Assembly (NCBI RefSeq): GCF_011038845.1
Contig: NZ_JAAKDW010000002.1
Span: 124,001-188,000, forward strand
DNA length: 64,000 bases
DNA from: Enterococcus sp. ZJ1622
GTDB lineage: Bacteria; Bacillota; Bacilli; Lactobacillales; Enterococcaceae
Direction of reading: 5' to 3'
Position 1 is the stretch's first letter. The number at the start of each line of letters is the position of its first letter. The notes beneath the pieces are model-generated. The model ran no database searches. It had not been told where the DNA came from and was given only the letters and a program-made list of their open reading frames with translations. This document shows positions 30,554 to 40,772 of the stretch, in pieces. A program made the position numbers and the translations under genes.

Positions 30554-33088
30554 ATGGCCAATTTGATTCGTTCGCTTATCGAGAATGATAAGAAAGAACT
30601 AAAACGTTTAGATAGCATTGCAAAAAAAGTAGAATCTTACGCTGACCAGATGGCAGCATTAACAGATGAACAATTACAAGCAAAAACCCCAGAATTCAAG
30701 GCAAGATACCAGAAAGGAGAAACACTGGATCAGTTATTGCCGGAAGCATTCGCAGTCGTACGTGAAGCAGCCAAACGTGTATTGGGGCTATACCCATATC
30801 ACGTGCAGTTGATGGGGGGGATCGTCCTTCATGACGGCAACATTCCTGAAATGCGTACAGGTGAAGGGAAAACACTGACAGCAACGATGCCTGTTTATCT
30901 AAATGCTTTGACAGGCGAAGGCGTCCATGTCGTGACAGTCAACGAGTATCTAGCAACACGTGACTCGTCAGAAATGGGTGAACTGTATAATTTCCTAGGT
31001 TTGACAGTCGGGTTGAATATCAACTCCAAATCATCAGATGAAAAACGTGAAGCTTATAATTGTGACATCACCTATAGTACGAATAACGAGTTAGGGTTTG
31101 ACTACTTGAGAGACAATATGGTTGTTTACCGTCATCAGATGGTACAACGTCCGTTGAATTATGCGATTGTCGATGAAGTAGACTCGATCCTGATCGATGA
31201 AGCAAGAACGCCGCTGATTATCTCAGGACAAGCGGAAAAATCCACTGCATTGTATACCAGAGCAGATAATTTCGTGAAACGCCTGAAAGAAGAAGAAGAC
31301 TATAAAATCGATGTCCAGTCCAAAACGATCAGCCTGACAGAATCAGGGATCGAAAAAGCAGAAGAAACATTTGGATTGGAAAATCTTTATGACATCGAAA
31401 ACACGGCGCTGACACACCATTTGGATCAAGCGCTTCGTGCCAATTATATTATGCTGCTTGATATCGACTATGTCGTACAAGACGGTAAAGTCCTGATCGT
31501 AGACCAGTTCACCGGGCGGATCATGGATGGACGTCGTTATTCAGATGGACTGCATCAGGCGATCGAAGCAAAAGAAGGCGTAGAGATTGAAGATGAAACA
31601 AAAACGATGGCTACGATCACCTTCCAGAACTATTTCCGGATGTATAAAAAACTTTCCGGGATGACAGGTACAGCAAAAACAGAAGAAGAAGAATTCAGAG
31701 AAATCTATAATATCCAAGTTTTCCAAATCCCAACCAATCGTCCCGTCATTCGTGACGACCGTCCTGATTTGCTTTATCCGACACTGAAAAGCAAGTTCCA
31801 TGCGGTTGTACAGGATATCAAAGACCGCTACCGCAAAGGACAGCCTGTGCTAGTCGGTACAGTTGCCGTCGAAACTTCTGAACTGCTTTCAGATATGCTG
31901 AATCAAGAGCGTATCCCGCATGAAGTCTTGAATGCGAAGAATCACTTTAAAGAAGCTGAGATTATCATGAATGCCGGCCAAAAAGGCGCAGTGACCATCG
32001 CGACCAACATGGCTGGTCGTGGGACAGATATCAAGCTTGGACTTGGTGTCAGAGAGTTAGGCGGGTTAGCAGTCATCGGTACCGAACGTCATGAATCACG
32101 ACGGATCGATAACCAGTTGCGTGGACGCGCAGGGCGTCAAGGAGATCCAGGAATGTCTCAGTTCTACCTTTCTCTGGAAGATGACTTGATGAAACGATTC
32201 GGTTCAGAACGAATCAAAGCATTCTTAGACCGCATGAAGATCGGCGAAGAAGACGCAGTGATCCAAAGCAAGATGCTTTCCAAACAAGTGGAATCTGCAC
32301 AAAAACGCGTAGAAGGAAACAACTACGATACACGTAAGAACGTCTTGCAATACGATGATGTGATGCGCGAACAGCGTGAAGTCATCTATAAACAGCGTCA
32401 AGAAGTGATCATGGAAGAAAAAAGTCTGTCGCAGCCATTGATGAACATGGTGAAACGGACGATCAGCCGAGTGGTCGATGCACATACTCAGCTGGAAAAA
32501 GAGAACTGGAATCTTGAAGGGATCGTTGATTTTACTGGTAGCACCTTCGTTCACGAAGACAGTATCTCGATTGCAGATATCGAAGGGAAAAAACCAGAAG
32601 AAATCAAAGAATATCTGAATGAGCTGGCTCAAGAAGTCTTTAATACGAAAGCTGCTCAGCTGAATGGTCCTGAACAATTGCTTGAATTTGAAAAAGTCGT
32701 GATTTTACGTGTAGTCGATTCGAAATGGACCGACCATATCGATGCGATGGACCAATTGCGTCAATCGATCGGCTTGCGTGCTTATGGACAGAACAATCCA
32801 TTAGTCGAATATCAAACAGAAGGCTATAAAATGTTTGAAGACATGGTTGGGGCGATCGAATATGAAGTGACTAGAATCTTCATGAAAGCAGAAATCCGCC
32901 AAAATGTGCAGCGTGAGCAAGTCTCTCAAGGTACTGCTGTACATCCAACTGAAGGAGACGCCAAAGAAAACAGTAACACAAGTGCGAAAAAACAGCCAAT
33001 CCATGTGAACAAAGTAGGTCGGAACGATCCTTGTCCTTGTGGAAGCGGGAAAAAATATAAGAACTGTCATGGAAAAGAAGCAAACTGA
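30554..33088 (+). CDS. secA: Preprotein translocase ATPase SecA
   Basis: The 844-residue motor that drives proteins through SecYEG. Landmarks in order: NBD1 with the Walker A region [14 protein letters not shown] (about residue 98) and the [19 protein letters not shown] Walker B region; the preprotein cross-linking domain (about 225-370); NBD2 with [17 protein letters not shown] and [19 protein letters not shown]; the helical scaffold and wing; and a C-terminal zinc-binding tail [14 protein letters not shown] that binds phospholipid or SecB-like partners. All parts are present. AAAAGGAG lies before the start. Followed by prfB, the usual Gram-positive order. Confidence 0.98.
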   Translation: MANLIRSLIENDKKELKRLDSIAKKVESYADQMAALTDEQLQAKTPEFKARYQKGETLDQLLPEAFAVVREAAKRVLGLYPYHVQLMGGIVLHDGNIPEMRTGEGKTLTATMPVYLNALTGEGVHVVTVNEYLATRDSSEMGELYNFLGLTVGLNINSKSSDEKREAYNCDITYSTNNELGFDYLRDNMVVYRHQMVQRPLNYAIVDEVDSILIDEARTPLIISGQAEKSTALYTRADNFVKRLKEEEDYKIDVQSKTISLTESGIEKAEETFGLENLYDIENTALTHHLDQALRANYIMLLDIDYVVQDGKVLIVDQFTGRIMDGRRYSDGLHQAIEAKEGVEIEDETKTMATITFQNYFRMYKKLSGMTGTAKTEEEEFREIYNIQVFQIPTNRPVIRDDRPDLLYPTLKSKFHAVVQDIKDRYRKGQPVLVGTVAVETSELLSDMLNQERIPHEVLNAKNHFKEAEIIMNAGQKGAVTIATNMAGRGTDIKLGLGVRELGGLAVIGTERHESRRIDNQLRGRAGRQGDPGMSQFYLSLEDDLMKRFGSERIKAFLDRMKIGEEDAVIQSKMLSKQVESAQKRVEGNNYDTRKNVLQYDDVMREQREVIYKQRQEVIMEEKSLSQPLMNMVKRTISRVVDAHTQLEKENWNLEGIVDFTGSTFVHEDSISIADIEGKKPEEIKEYLNELAQEVFNTKAAQLNGPEQLLEFEKVVILRVVDSKWTDHIDAMDQLRQSIGLRAYGQNNPLVEYQTEGYKMFEDMVGAIEYEVTRIFMKAEIRQNVQREQVSQGTAVHPTEGDAKENSNTSAKKQPIHVNKVGRNDPCPCGSGKKYKNCHGKEAN

Positions 33089-33105
33089 TTTTTGACAGCA
33101 GGATT

Positions 33106-33152
33106 GGTGAGATAGATTCTTTTTGATCAAGAATTTGTCTCACCTTCTTTCT
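33106..33152 (+). terminator. Hairpin terminator between secA and prfB
   Basis: GGTGAGATAGATTCTT pairs with AAGAATTTGTCTCACC (two mismatches). The following TTCTTTCTG is a poor T run, so termination may be partial and prfB could receive read-through. Confidence 0.6.
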
Positions 33153-33216
33153 GTTATCGAAAGATTCTGGTAGACTAAGAAATAAAACAAGAGATTGAAG
33201 AAAGAAGGATACGTAT

Positions 33217-34318
33217 ATGGAAATTTCTGAAATACGCAATCTGCTAGCAGAGATGCAGGAAAAGGTCACAAGTTTCAGGAGGTCTCTTTGACTTAGACCA
33301 GCTGGAAGAAGACATTGCAGAAGCAGAATCAAAAATGGCTGAGCCAGGATTCTGGGACAATAGTGAAACTGCGCAGAAAGTCATCAATGAAAACAATGCG
33401 AACAAAGAGACGTACGATCAATTCCATTCATTAGCTGAAGAACTGGAAGAATTGGAATTGATGGTCGAAATGCTGCAAGAAGAACCAGATGCAGAAATGC
33501 AGGAAGAAACAGAAGCCCGCATTCAAGCACTGGATGAAAAAATGAAAGCTTATGAATTATCGATGCTTTTAGATGGACCGTATGACCGGAACAATGCAAT
33601 CGTAGAACTGCATCCGGGAGCAGGCGGGACAGAGTCACAGGACTGGGGAAGTATGCTTTTGCGCATGTATACACGTTGGGCAGAACAGCATGGCTATCAA
33701 GTAGAGACTTTAGATTACCAGGCAGGCGATGAAGCTGGTATCAAGAGCGTGACTTTGCTGATCAAAGGGCACAATGCATTCGGTTATCTGAAATCAGAGA
33801 AGGGCGTCCATCGCTTGGTCAGAATCTCGCCATTTGATTCCGCCAAACGACGTCATACTTCGTTTTGTTCCGTCGATGTCATGCCGGAACTTGATGAAAC
33901 GATCGATATCGAAATCAATCCGGACGATTTGAAAATCGACACCTATCGAGCAAGTGGGGCAGGAGGTCAGCATATCAATAAAACGGAATCAGCTGTCCGA
34001 ATCACTCACTTGCCAACTGGAACAGTCGTAGCTAGCCAAGCCCAGCGTTCACAATTGAAGAACCGGGAACAGGCGATGGGGATGCTGAAAGCCAAACTCT
34101 ATCAATTAGAGGTAGAGAAAAAAGAACAAGAAGCTGCTGCGCTTCGAGGAGAACAAAAAGAAATCGGCTGGGGCTCTCAAATCCGATCCTATGTTTTCCA
34201 CCCTTATTCAATGGTCAAAGATCATCGGACGAACGTAGAGACAGGGAATGTTCAAGCAGTGATGGACGGTGACTTGGATCTGTTTATCGATGGCTATCTG
34301 AAAATGCATCTTCAATGA
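33217..34318 (+). CDS. prfB: Peptide chain release factor 2, with programmed +1 frameshift
   Basis: A 366-residue factor that ends translation at UGA and UAA. The gene is read in two frames: ATG at 33217 through the CTT codon at 33286-33288, then a +1 shift past the in-frame TGA (33289-33291) to continue with GAC at 33290. After the shift the protein has the RF2 stop-codon tripeptide SPF ([14 protein letters not shown]) and the peptidyl-hydrolysis motif [15 protein letters not shown]. An annotation beginning at 33335 would wrongly drop about 40 residues. The shift senses RF2 level: scarce RF2 favours frameshifting. ftsE follows. Confidence 0.97.
33277..33292 (+). promoter_or_regulatory. prfB programmed frameshift signal
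   Basis: An internal Shine-Dalgarno-like AGGAGG (33277-33282) sits 3 nt before the slippery CTT codon, followed by TGAC. This is the classic RF2 autoregulatory site, with AGGAGG TCT CTT TGA C replacing the E. coli form AGGGGG TAT CTT TGA C. Confidence 0.95.
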
Positions 34319-34388
34319 TCTTCACAAGGATTTATATGTGAATTGAAATGAAATTGTAAGATTTTGAAAGCAAGATGAAACATTGCCA

Positions 34389-34397
34389 TGCTATAAT
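34389..34397 (+). promoter_or_regulatory. Extended -10 promoter element for ftsEX
   Basis: A perfect TATAAT preceded by TGC, 35 bp before ftsE; the -35 region is poor, as is common for extended -10 promoters. Confidence 0.5.
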
Positions 34398-34431
34398 GGC
34401 TAAAGACTGAAAAAGATATGGAGAGAACGCC

Positions 34432-35118
34432 ATGATTGAAATGAAGGATGTAATGAAAAAGTACTCCAATGGTACGACCGCGATCCGAAATCTCTCGATC
34501 CTGATCGAACAAGGGGAATTCGTCTATGTAGTCGGGCCTTCTGGAGCTGGTAAGTCTACATTCATCAAGTTGATGTATCGAGAAGAAAAAGCTTCGAAAG
34601 GAACCTTGAACGTCGCCGGCCATGATTTAATGACAATCAAAAACCGCGAAGTCCCTTATTTGCGCAGAGAAGTCGGTGTGGTGTTCCAGGATTATAAATT
34701 ATTACCTAGAAAAACTGTTTATGAAAATGTCGCGTATGCGATGCAAGTAATCGGTAGAAAACCGCGTGATATCAAAAAACGGGTAATGGAAGTATTGGAT
34801 TTGGTTGGTTTGAAACATAAAGTACGGGTATTCCCAGGTGAGTTATCTGGTGGGGAACAGCAACGTGTTTCGATCGCTCGTGCTATCGTGAATACGCCAA
34901 AAGTACTGATCGCTGATGAGCCTACTGGAAATCTAGATCCCGAAAATTCTTGGGAAATCATGAAATTACTGGATCGGATCAACGCACAAGGGACGACTGT
35001 CGTGATGGCTACACATAACAGCACGATCGTGAATACCATTCGTCACCGGGTAATCGCCATTGAGAATGGCCGGATTATTCGAGATCAAGCGGAAGGGGAA
35101 TACGGATACGATGATTAG
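34432..35118 (+). CDS. ftsE: Cell division ATP-binding protein FtsE
   Basis: A 228-residue ABC ATPase that, with FtsX, controls peptidoglycan hydrolases at the septum and side wall. Walker A is GPSGAGKS (about residues 36-43), the Q-loop is VVFQDYKLLPRKTV, the signature LSGGEQQR, Walker B VLIADEPTGNLD, and the H-loop MATHNS. The C-terminus overlaps ftsX by 8 bp. The preceding prfB has a separate role. Confidence 0.97.
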   Translation: MIEMKDVMKKYSNGTTAIRNLSILIEQGEFVYVVGPSGAGKSTFIKLMYREEKASKGTLNVAGHDLMTIKNREVPYLRREVGVVFQDYKLLPRKTVYENVAYAMQVIGRKPRDIKKRVMEVLDLVGLKHKVRVFPGELSGGEQQRVSIARAIVNTPKVLIADEPTGNLDPENSWEIMKLLDRINAQGTTVVMATHNSTIVNTIRHRVIAIENGRIIRDQAEGEYGYDD

Positions 35119-35995
35119 AACCTTTTTCCGTCACTTATTAGAAAGTATCAAAAGTCTGAAGCGTAACGGCTGGATGACCATCGCTTCTGTCAGTGCGGTC
35201 ACGATCACGCTGACTTTAGTCGGAGTATTCATGGCAGTGATCATGAATGCAACAAAATTAGCACAAGATATCGAAGGAAACGTGGATGTTTCTGTTTTCG
35301 TCGACATCGGTACGAAAGAAAAAGATGTGAAGAATCTAGAAAAAGAACTGAAAGAACTTAAGCATGTGAAACAGGTCAGATTCTCCAGCAAAGATCAGGA
35401 GCTTAAAAAGATCCAAGATGAAATGGGCGATTCCTGGTCTCTATTTGAAGGAGACAACAATCCTCTATATGATGTCTATGTTGTCAGTGCAACAGATCCG
35501 TCCTACACAAAAGAAATCTCTGAAGAAGCAGCTAAACTAAGCAATGTTTCTCGTTCGGATTATGGCGGCACTTCTTCCGACCGTATCTTCCAATTGGCAG
35601 GTGCTGTTCGTACATGGGGATTAGCTGCAGCTGCTTTATTATTATTTATTGCTATGTTCCTGATTTCAAATACGATCCGTATCACGATCTTATCTCGGCA
35701 ACGAGAAATCCAGATCATGCGTCTGGTAGGGGCCAAAAATGGGTATATCCGCTGGCCTTTCTTCCTAGAAGGTGGTTGGATCGGTTTACTTGGTGCAATC
35801 ATACCAGCGTTGATCATGACATTCGGTTATCGTGAATTTTTCCAATTGATCAATCCGTCATTGCTGCGATCTCATTATTCATTGATCCAGCCTTCAGACA
35901 TTATCTGGAAAATCAATCTGCTGATGACTGGGATCGGCGTGATCATCGGTTCATTGGGTTCAATTATTTCTATGAGACGATTTTTGAAATTCTAA
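35111..35995 (+). CDS. ftsX: Cell division protein FtsX
   Basis: A 294-residue membrane partner of FtsE. One transmembrane helix (about residues 22-45, IASVSAVTITLTLVGVFMAVIM) precedes an extracellular domain of roughly 110 residues, followed by three C-terminal helices (around LAAAALLLFIAMFLISNTIRI, WIGLLGAIIPALIMTFGY and LLMTGIGVIIGSLGSIISM). This is the standard FtsX topology; the outer domain would contact PcsB- or CwlO-like hydrolases. The start is inside ftsE. Confidence 0.95.
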   Translation: MIRTFFRHLLESIKSLKRNGWMTIASVSAVTITLTLVGVFMAVIMNATKLAQDIEGNVDVSVFVDIGTKEKDVKNLEKELKELKHVKQVRFSSKDQELKKIQDEMGDSWSLFEGDNNPLYDVYVVSATDPSYTKEISEEAAKLSNVSRSDYGGTSSDRIFQLAGAVRTWGLAAAALLLFIAMFLISNTIRITILSRQREIQIMRLVGAKNGYIRWPFFLEGGWIGLLGAIIPALIMTFGYREFFQLINPSLLRSHYSLIQPSDIIWKINLLMTGIGVIIGSLGSIISMRRFLKF

Positions 35996-36068
35996 AGAAT
36001 AGTGAAAAAGTTGTCCTGTATCATGTATCACGCACAGGCAAGCTTTGGAACACTAGTAGTCAATTTCT

Positions 36069-36104
36069 AGAGACTGGGAGGTTTTTTATCCTAGTCTCTT
36101 TTTT
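36069..36104 (+). terminator. Terminator after ftsX
   Basis: GAGACTGGGA (36070-36079) pairs with TCCTAGTCTC (36089-36098), followed by six Ts. Confidence 0.88.
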
Positions 36105-36189
36105 GTTTGCCGTCGGAATAATACTTTTTCTTTACTTTAAAAAACAACTTCGTTATCCTTAAGTAGTTAGAAAACGAAGAGGTGAAGCC

Positions 36190-37638
36190 ATGGGAGTTAT
36201 TGTTGATAATCTCTTTACCATCATTTTGATTACGAATATCCTGCTTTCGATAATCATCGTGTTTCGGGAGAGAAGAGAGACGGCACAGACATGGGCTTGG
36301 TTGTTGGTCTTGATGTTCATACCGGTTTTAGGATTCATCCTCTATATTTTTTTTGGCAGAGGTATCTCAAAAGACAAGATTTTTGATTTGAGGATCCAAG
36401 GAAAGATCGGGAAAAACCTGGAGATCGAAGAAGATAAACAAGCATTGATCAGAGGACTGTATCCGCATCCGCCAACTGGTCAAGTAGATGTGAAACAATT
36501 GATTTATATGCTGACAGTATTTGAAAGCACGCTATATACAACTAAAAATGAGATCACTTTATTTACAGACGGTCGGGAAAAATTTGATGCCCTGATCGCT
36601 GATATCAAAAAAGCAGAAGATCATATCCATCTGCAGTATTATATTTACCGCAGCGATGAGTTAGGGATCGAAGTACGAGAAGCATTGGTCGAAGCAGCGA
36701 ACCGTGGCGTCAAAGTAAGGGTGTTGCTAGATGCTTGGGGATCTACGCAGGTTTCTAGTAAATTTTTTCGAGAATTAAAAAAAGCTGGAGGGGAAGTGGC
36801 CTTCTTCTTTCCATTATTCGTGCCTTACATCAATCCGAGGATCAATTATCGGAACCATCGGAAAATCGTGGTCATCGACGGCAAAATCGGCTATACAGGC
36901 GGATTCAATATTGGGAACGAATACTTAGGTCAAGTGAAGAAATTCGGTTATTGGCGGGACAATCATCTGAGGATTCATGGAGAAGCTGTGTATACATTGC
37001 AAAATCGATTTTTGATGGATTGGAACTCACAGCATACAAAAGAAGTGAATTATTCTCCGAAATTCTTCCCGGCGATAGGATCTGTCGGACAAATGGCAGT
37101 ACAAATCGTGACAAGTGGTCCAGATTCTGAACATGAGCAGATCAAGATGACTTATCTGAAAATGATCTCATTAGCCAAACGAGAGATCCTCATCCAAACG
37201 CCTTATTATATTCCTGATGGTTCGATCCATGAAGCGCTGAAACTAGCCTTGCTTTCTGGTGTGAAGGTCCACATCCAAATCCCAAATAAACCAGACCACC
37301 TTTTAGTTTATTGGGCTACGTATTCGTTTGCGGCGGAGCTGATCCAATATGGGGCGATTATCGAAACCTATGAGAATGGCTTTATGCACGCGAAAACGAT
37401 GGTCATTGATGGCGGGATCGTTTCCGTTGGCTCGGCAAATATCGATGTTCGATCTTTCCGATTGGATTTTGAGGTCAATACTTTGATTTATGATGTACGG
37501 ATGGCAACTCGTGTGAGAAAGGCCTTTTTTGAAGATTCAAAAGTCTCTAAACGCTTGACTGAAGAGATATATGAGAATAGAGGGACTTTGATCAAGCTGA
37601 AAGAGGGATTCGCACGATTGATCTCCCCATTATTATAA
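36190..37638 (+). CDS. cls: Cardiolipin synthase
   Basis: A 482-residue membrane enzyme that joins two phosphatidylglycerol molecules into cardiolipin. Two N-terminal transmembrane helices (about residues 5-25 and 35-57) precede two phospholipase D domains, each with an intact HKD motif: NHRKIVVIDGKIGYTGG (about 220) and HAKTMVIDGGIVSVGSAN (about 400). AAGAGGTG lies before the ATG. In enterococci, cls mutations accompany daptomycin resistance; an N-terminal linker residue such as His215/Arg218 is often involved, but I cannot tell variant from wild type without a reference. The LiaXYZ module that also affects daptomycin response is 7 kb away. Confidence 0.95.
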   Translation: MGVIVDNLFTIILITNILLSIIIVFRERRETAQTWAWLLVLMFIPVLGFILYIFFGRGISKDKIFDLRIQGKIGKNLEIEEDKQALIRGLYPHPPTGQVDVKQLIYMLTVFESTLYTTKNEITLFTDGREKFDALIADIKKAEDHIHLQYYIYRSDELGIEVREALVEAANRGVKVRVLLDAWGSTQVSSKFFRELKKAGGEVAFFFPLFVPYINPRINYRNHRKIVVIDGKIGYTGGFNIGNEYLGQVKKFGYWRDNHLRIHGEAVYTLQNRFLMDWNSQHTKEVNYSPKFFPAIGSVGQMAVQIVTSGPDSEHEQIKMTYLKMISLAKREILIQTPYYIPDGSIHEALKLALLSGVKVHIQIPNKPDHLLVYWATYSFAAELIQYGAIIETYENGFMHAKTMVIDGGIVSVGSANIDVRSFRLDFEVNTLIYDVRMATRVRKAFFEDSKVSKRLTEEIYENRGTLIKLKEGFARLISPLL

Positions 37639-37645
37639 AATATAC

Positions 37646-37696
37646 AAAAAGGACGTGAAACCGGCGCCGTAACAGCGCTGCTTCTCGTCCTTTTTT
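37646..37696 (+). terminator. Terminator after cls
   Basis: AAAAGGACG (37647-37655) pairs with CGTCCTTTT (37686-37694), with an inner AGCGCT-containing loop, then Ts. Confidence 0.8.
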
Positions 37697-37703
37697 ATCG
37701 GGG

Positions 37704-37851
37704 CCATTTCTGGATAAATTGACAGAAATGGAGAAAGCGTCTCGCGTGAGCGAAATTAACTTTGGGGTATTTCTTGTTTTTTGGGGAAAGCAAGAAATAA
37801 GCTAATCTATGCTTAATCGAGGAGACACATTTCAAAGCCAGTATAGCATAG
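37704..37851. other. Cluster of consecutive hairpins upstream of pstS
   Basis: The 343-bp cls-pstS gap has no gene. After the terminator come a perfect 9-bp hairpin (CCATTTCTG at 37704, CAGAAATGG at 37723), a small TCGC/GCGA hairpin near 37742, a second perfect 9-bp hairpin (TATTTCTTG at 37768, CAAGAAATA at 37791) and a 7-bp stem with a 31-nt loop (CTATGCT at 37807, AGCATAG at 37845). None has a proper T run. It could be a small RNA, a decayed mobile repeat or a binding region; its ends do not match the repeat family seen elsewhere in the window. Confidence 0.5.
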
Positions 37852-37913
37852 TTAAGTTTAATGAGATAGTCTTTTTTTTATTTTGTACCGATTTATTTTG
37901 TTATTTAATAAAT

Positions 37914-37950
37914 TTGATTCGTTTTCAATAGATAGCGAAAATGTTAAAAT
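37914..37950 (+). promoter_or_regulatory. Probable pstS promoter with a cre-like dyad
   Basis: TTTCAA (37923) and TAAAAT (37945) are 16 bp apart. TTGATTCGTTTTCAA (37914-37928), read on the other strand, matches 9 of the 10 fixed positions of the relaxed cre WTGNAANCGNWNNCA and is itself nearly palindromic. I do not see a clear tandem TTAACA-type Pho box. Confidence 0.35.
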
Positions 37951-37981
37951 AAACTTACTTTAGGATTAAAGGAGATTTCTA

Positions 37982-38839
37982 ATGAAAAAATTAAAACTAT
38001 TCTTACCAATAATGGGATTAGCGATTCTTTTGTCAGGCTGTTCCAAGTGGATCGACCGTGGCGAATCCATCACTGCAGTCGGATCATCCGCATTGCAGCC
38101 TTTGGTAGAAACAGTCGCTGAAACCTATCAGACAGAAAATCCCGGCAAGTTTATCAATGTGCAGGGTGGCGGAAGCGGTACAGGGTTGTCACAAGTACAG
38201 TCAGGGGCTGTCGATATTGGTAATTCCGATTTGTTCGCAGAAGAAAAATCAGGAATCGATGCTTCAGCACTGGTCGATCATCGAGTAGCAGTCGTTGGAA
38301 TCACGCCAATCGTCAACAAAGAGATTGGTGTAACAGATATTTCGATGGAGAATCTCAAGAAACTATTCACAGGTGAAATCAAAAACTGGCGAGAATTAGG
38401 CGGAAAAGATCAGCCAGTGGTTATTTTAAATCGGGCATCAGGAAGCGGGACACGAAGCACATTCGAAAAATGGGTGTTGGACGGGGAAAAAGCGGTCCAA
38501 GCACAAGAACAAGATTCAAGCGGGATGGTTCGTCAAATCGTCGCTGATACACCTGGAGCCATCAGCTATGTCGCTTTTTCATACGTGACAGATGACGTAG
38601 CTACACTCAAGGTCAACGGAGTAGAGCCAACAGATGAGAACGTAACGACGAATAAGTGGACGATCTGGGCGTATGAGCATATGTACACGAGAGATCATCC
38701 CAAAGAATTAACAAAAGAATTTCTAGAATATATCTTATCTGACGATGTCCAAAACAACATTGTCGGTGAATTGGGCTATATCCCTGTTTCTCAAATGAAA
38801 GTCGAGCGCGATTGGGAAGGGAATATCGTTAACGAGTAA
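37982..38839 (+). CDS. pstS: Phosphate ABC transporter substrate-binding lipoprotein PstS
   Basis: A 285-residue surface lipoprotein that captures inorganic phosphate. The signal peptide MKKLKLFLPIMGLAILLSGC ends in a lipobox (LSGC, Cys20). Phosphate ligands are expected in AVGSSALQP, the GGGSGTG loop and NRASGSGTRSTFEKW, all present. AAAGGAG lies before the ATG. First gene of a six-gene pst operon; the gap of 114 bp to pstC is the only large spacing in it. Confidence 0.95.
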   Translation: MKKLKLFLPIMGLAILLSGCSKWIDRGESITAVGSSALQPLVETVAETYQTENPGKFINVQGGGSGTGLSQVQSGAVDIGNSDLFAEEKSGIDASALVDHRVAVVGITPIVNKEIGVTDISMENLKKLFTGEIKNWRELGGKDQPVVILNRASGSGTRSTFEKWVLDGEKAVQAQEQDSSGMVRQIVADTPGAISYVAFSYVTDDVATLKVNGVEPTDENVTTNKWTIWAYEHMYTRDHPKELTKEFLEYILSDDVQNNIVGELGYIPVSQMKVERDWEGNIVNE

Positions 38840-38953
38840 TCTTTACACAAAATTTACAAACTTAGCATAAGTTTTACATGTTATTAAAACCAAATTGATG
38901 TTCACTTTGTACACTGAGTAAGTATGTTAGACCTGACTAGGGGGGAATCATCT

Positions 38954-39874
38954 GTGGAAGATGTGAAGAAAGCATTATTAACAAAATCAAAACGTTCAAA
39001 AATGGAACAGCGCGGAAAATTTGTCAGTTTTTTGTGTATCGCGCTTATCGTTTTAGTTGTTTTGGCGATTTTCTATTTTGTTGCGAGTAAAGGTTTAGCG
39101 ACCTTTTTTGTCGATAAAATAAATGTATTCGACTTTTTATTCGGTACGGAATGGAATCCGAGCCAAATCGGCGCAAACGGCAAACCAATGGTCGGTGCGC
39201 TTCCGATGATCGCCGGTTCATTCATCGTTACTTTTTTATCAGCGATCGTTGCTACGCCATTTGCTGTGGGAGCGGCAGTGTTCATGACTGAGATCTCGCC
39301 GAAACACGGGACGAAGATCTTGCAGCCGGTCATCGAACTGCTTGTAGGTATCCCGTCAGTGGTGTATGGATTCATCGGGTTATCCGTGATTGTTCCTTTT
39401 GTCCGCAGTATTTTCGGTGGAACGGGGTTCGGGATTTTAGCAGGGACGTTCGTTTTGTTCGTCATGATTTTACCAACTGTGACGACGATGACGGTCGATG
39501 CGTTGAAGGCCGTGCCGCGCCATTATCGCGAAGCTTCATTGGCACTAGGCGCAACAAGGTGGCAAACGATCTACAAAGTCGTCTTGCGGGCCGCAGTTCC
39601 TGGTATCCTGACGGCTGTTGTTTTCGGAATGGCACGTGCTTTCGGTGAAGCTTTGGCGATCCAAATGGTGATCGGTAACGCTGCATTGATGCCTTCAGGG
39701 TTAACAACACCAGCTTCGACATTGACGTCTATTTTGACGATGGGAATAGGGAATACGATCATGGGGACTGTCGAGAATAACGTGTTATGGTCATTAGCGC
39801 TGATCCTTCTGCTGATGTCCTTGTTCTTCAACATTGTGATCCGAATGATCGGTAAGAAAGGAGCTCTGAAATAA
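38954..39874 (+). CDS. pstC: Phosphate ABC transporter permease PstC
   Basis: A 306-residue membrane permease with six helices; the first is FVSFLCIALIVLVVLAIFYFV. The EAA loop that contacts PstB is EASLALGATRWQTIYKVVLRAAVPGI (about 200-225). I place the start at GTG 38954, with AGGGGGG 8 nt upstream; the ATG at 38924 has no binding site and would add ten residues. The stop overlaps the pstA start by 1 bp. Confidence 0.94.
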   Translation: MEDVKKALLTKSKRSKMEQRGKFVSFLCIALIVLVVLAIFYFVASKGLATFFVDKINVFDFLFGTEWNPSQIGANGKPMVGALPMIAGSFIVTFLSAIVATPFAVGAAVFMTEISPKHGTKILQPVIELLVGIPSVVYGFIGLSVIVPFVRSIFGGTGFGILAGTFVLFVMILPTVTTMTVDALKAVPRHYREASLALGATRWQTIYKVVLRAAVPGILTAVVFGMARAFGEALAIQMVIGNAALMPSGLTTPASTLTSILTMGIGNTIMGTVENNVLWSLALILLLMSLFFNIVIRMIGKKGALK

Positions 39875-40758
39875 TGAATGCAAAACGCTCTGATAAAATC
39901 GCTACAGGAATCCTTTATACGATTTCCGGTATTATAGTTTTGATCTTGGCAGCACTGCTGCTTTATATCCTTGTTCGAGGAGTTCCCCATATTTCATGGT
40001 CCTTCTTGACTGAACCATCGAAAGCTTACCAGACAGGTGGCGGGATCGGTATCCAGCTCTTCAACTCGATCTATCTGCTGCTGATCACGATGATCATCAG
40101 CTTTCCTCTTTCATTAGGAGCAGGGATCTATCTCTCGGAATATGCAGGTAAGAATTGGCTGACAGATGTGATCCGTACATCGATTGAAATCTTGAGCTCT
40201 CTACCTTCTGTGGTAGTCGGTCTATTCGGTTTTTTGGTGTTCGTCATCCAGTTCCAATACGGATTCTCGATCATCTCTGGTGCATTGGCACTGACAGTAT
40301 TCAATTTGCCGCTATTGACGAGAACGATAGAAGAATCTTTACAAGCGGTCCATTACACACAGCGTGAAGCAGGTTTGGCTTTAGGACTATCACGCTGGGA
40401 AACAGTGATCCGAGTGGTCGTACCAGAAGCGACACCGGGAATCTTAACAGGTGTGATCTTGAGTTCTGGAAGAATTTTCGGTGAGGCAGCTGCACTGATT
40501 TATACAGCAGGACAAAGTGCGCCGGCGCTTGATTTCAGCAATTGGAATCCGCTTAGTGTTTCCAGCCCGATCAGTATTTTCCGACAAGCTGAAACCTTAG
40601 CTGTCCATATCTGGAAAGTGAACACGGAAGGAACGATGCCAGATGGTGTTTCCGTATCGGCAGGTGCATCAGCTGTTCTGATCATTGCAGTGCTGCTGTT
40701 CAATTTCGGCGCACGCGCAATCGGGAAACGTCTGTACCGTAAAATGACTTCAGCCTAA
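39874..40758 (+). CDS. pstA: Phosphate ABC transporter permease PstA
   Basis: A 294-residue second permease subunit. Six helices, the first at [23 protein letters not shown]; the EAA loop is [27 protein letters not shown] PstA-typical insert [16 protein letters not shown] precedes the last helix. It pairs with PstC and the PstB ATPases downstream. Confidence 0.94.
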   Translation: MNAKRSDKIATGILYTISGIIVLILAALLLYILVRGVPHISWSFLTEPSKAYQTGGGIGIQLFNSIYLLLITMIISFPLSLGAGIYLSEYAGKNWLTDVIRTSIEILSSLPSVVVGLFGFLVFVIQFQYGFSIISGALALTVFNLPLLTRTIEESLQAVHYTQREAGLALGLSRWETVIRVVVPEATPGILTGVILSSGRIFGEAAALIYTAGQSAPALDFSNWNPLSVSSPISIFRQAETLAVHIWKVNTEGTMPDGVSVSAGASAVLIIAVLLFNFGARAIGKRLYRKMTSA

Positions 40759-40772
40759 GGAGAAGAAGTAAA

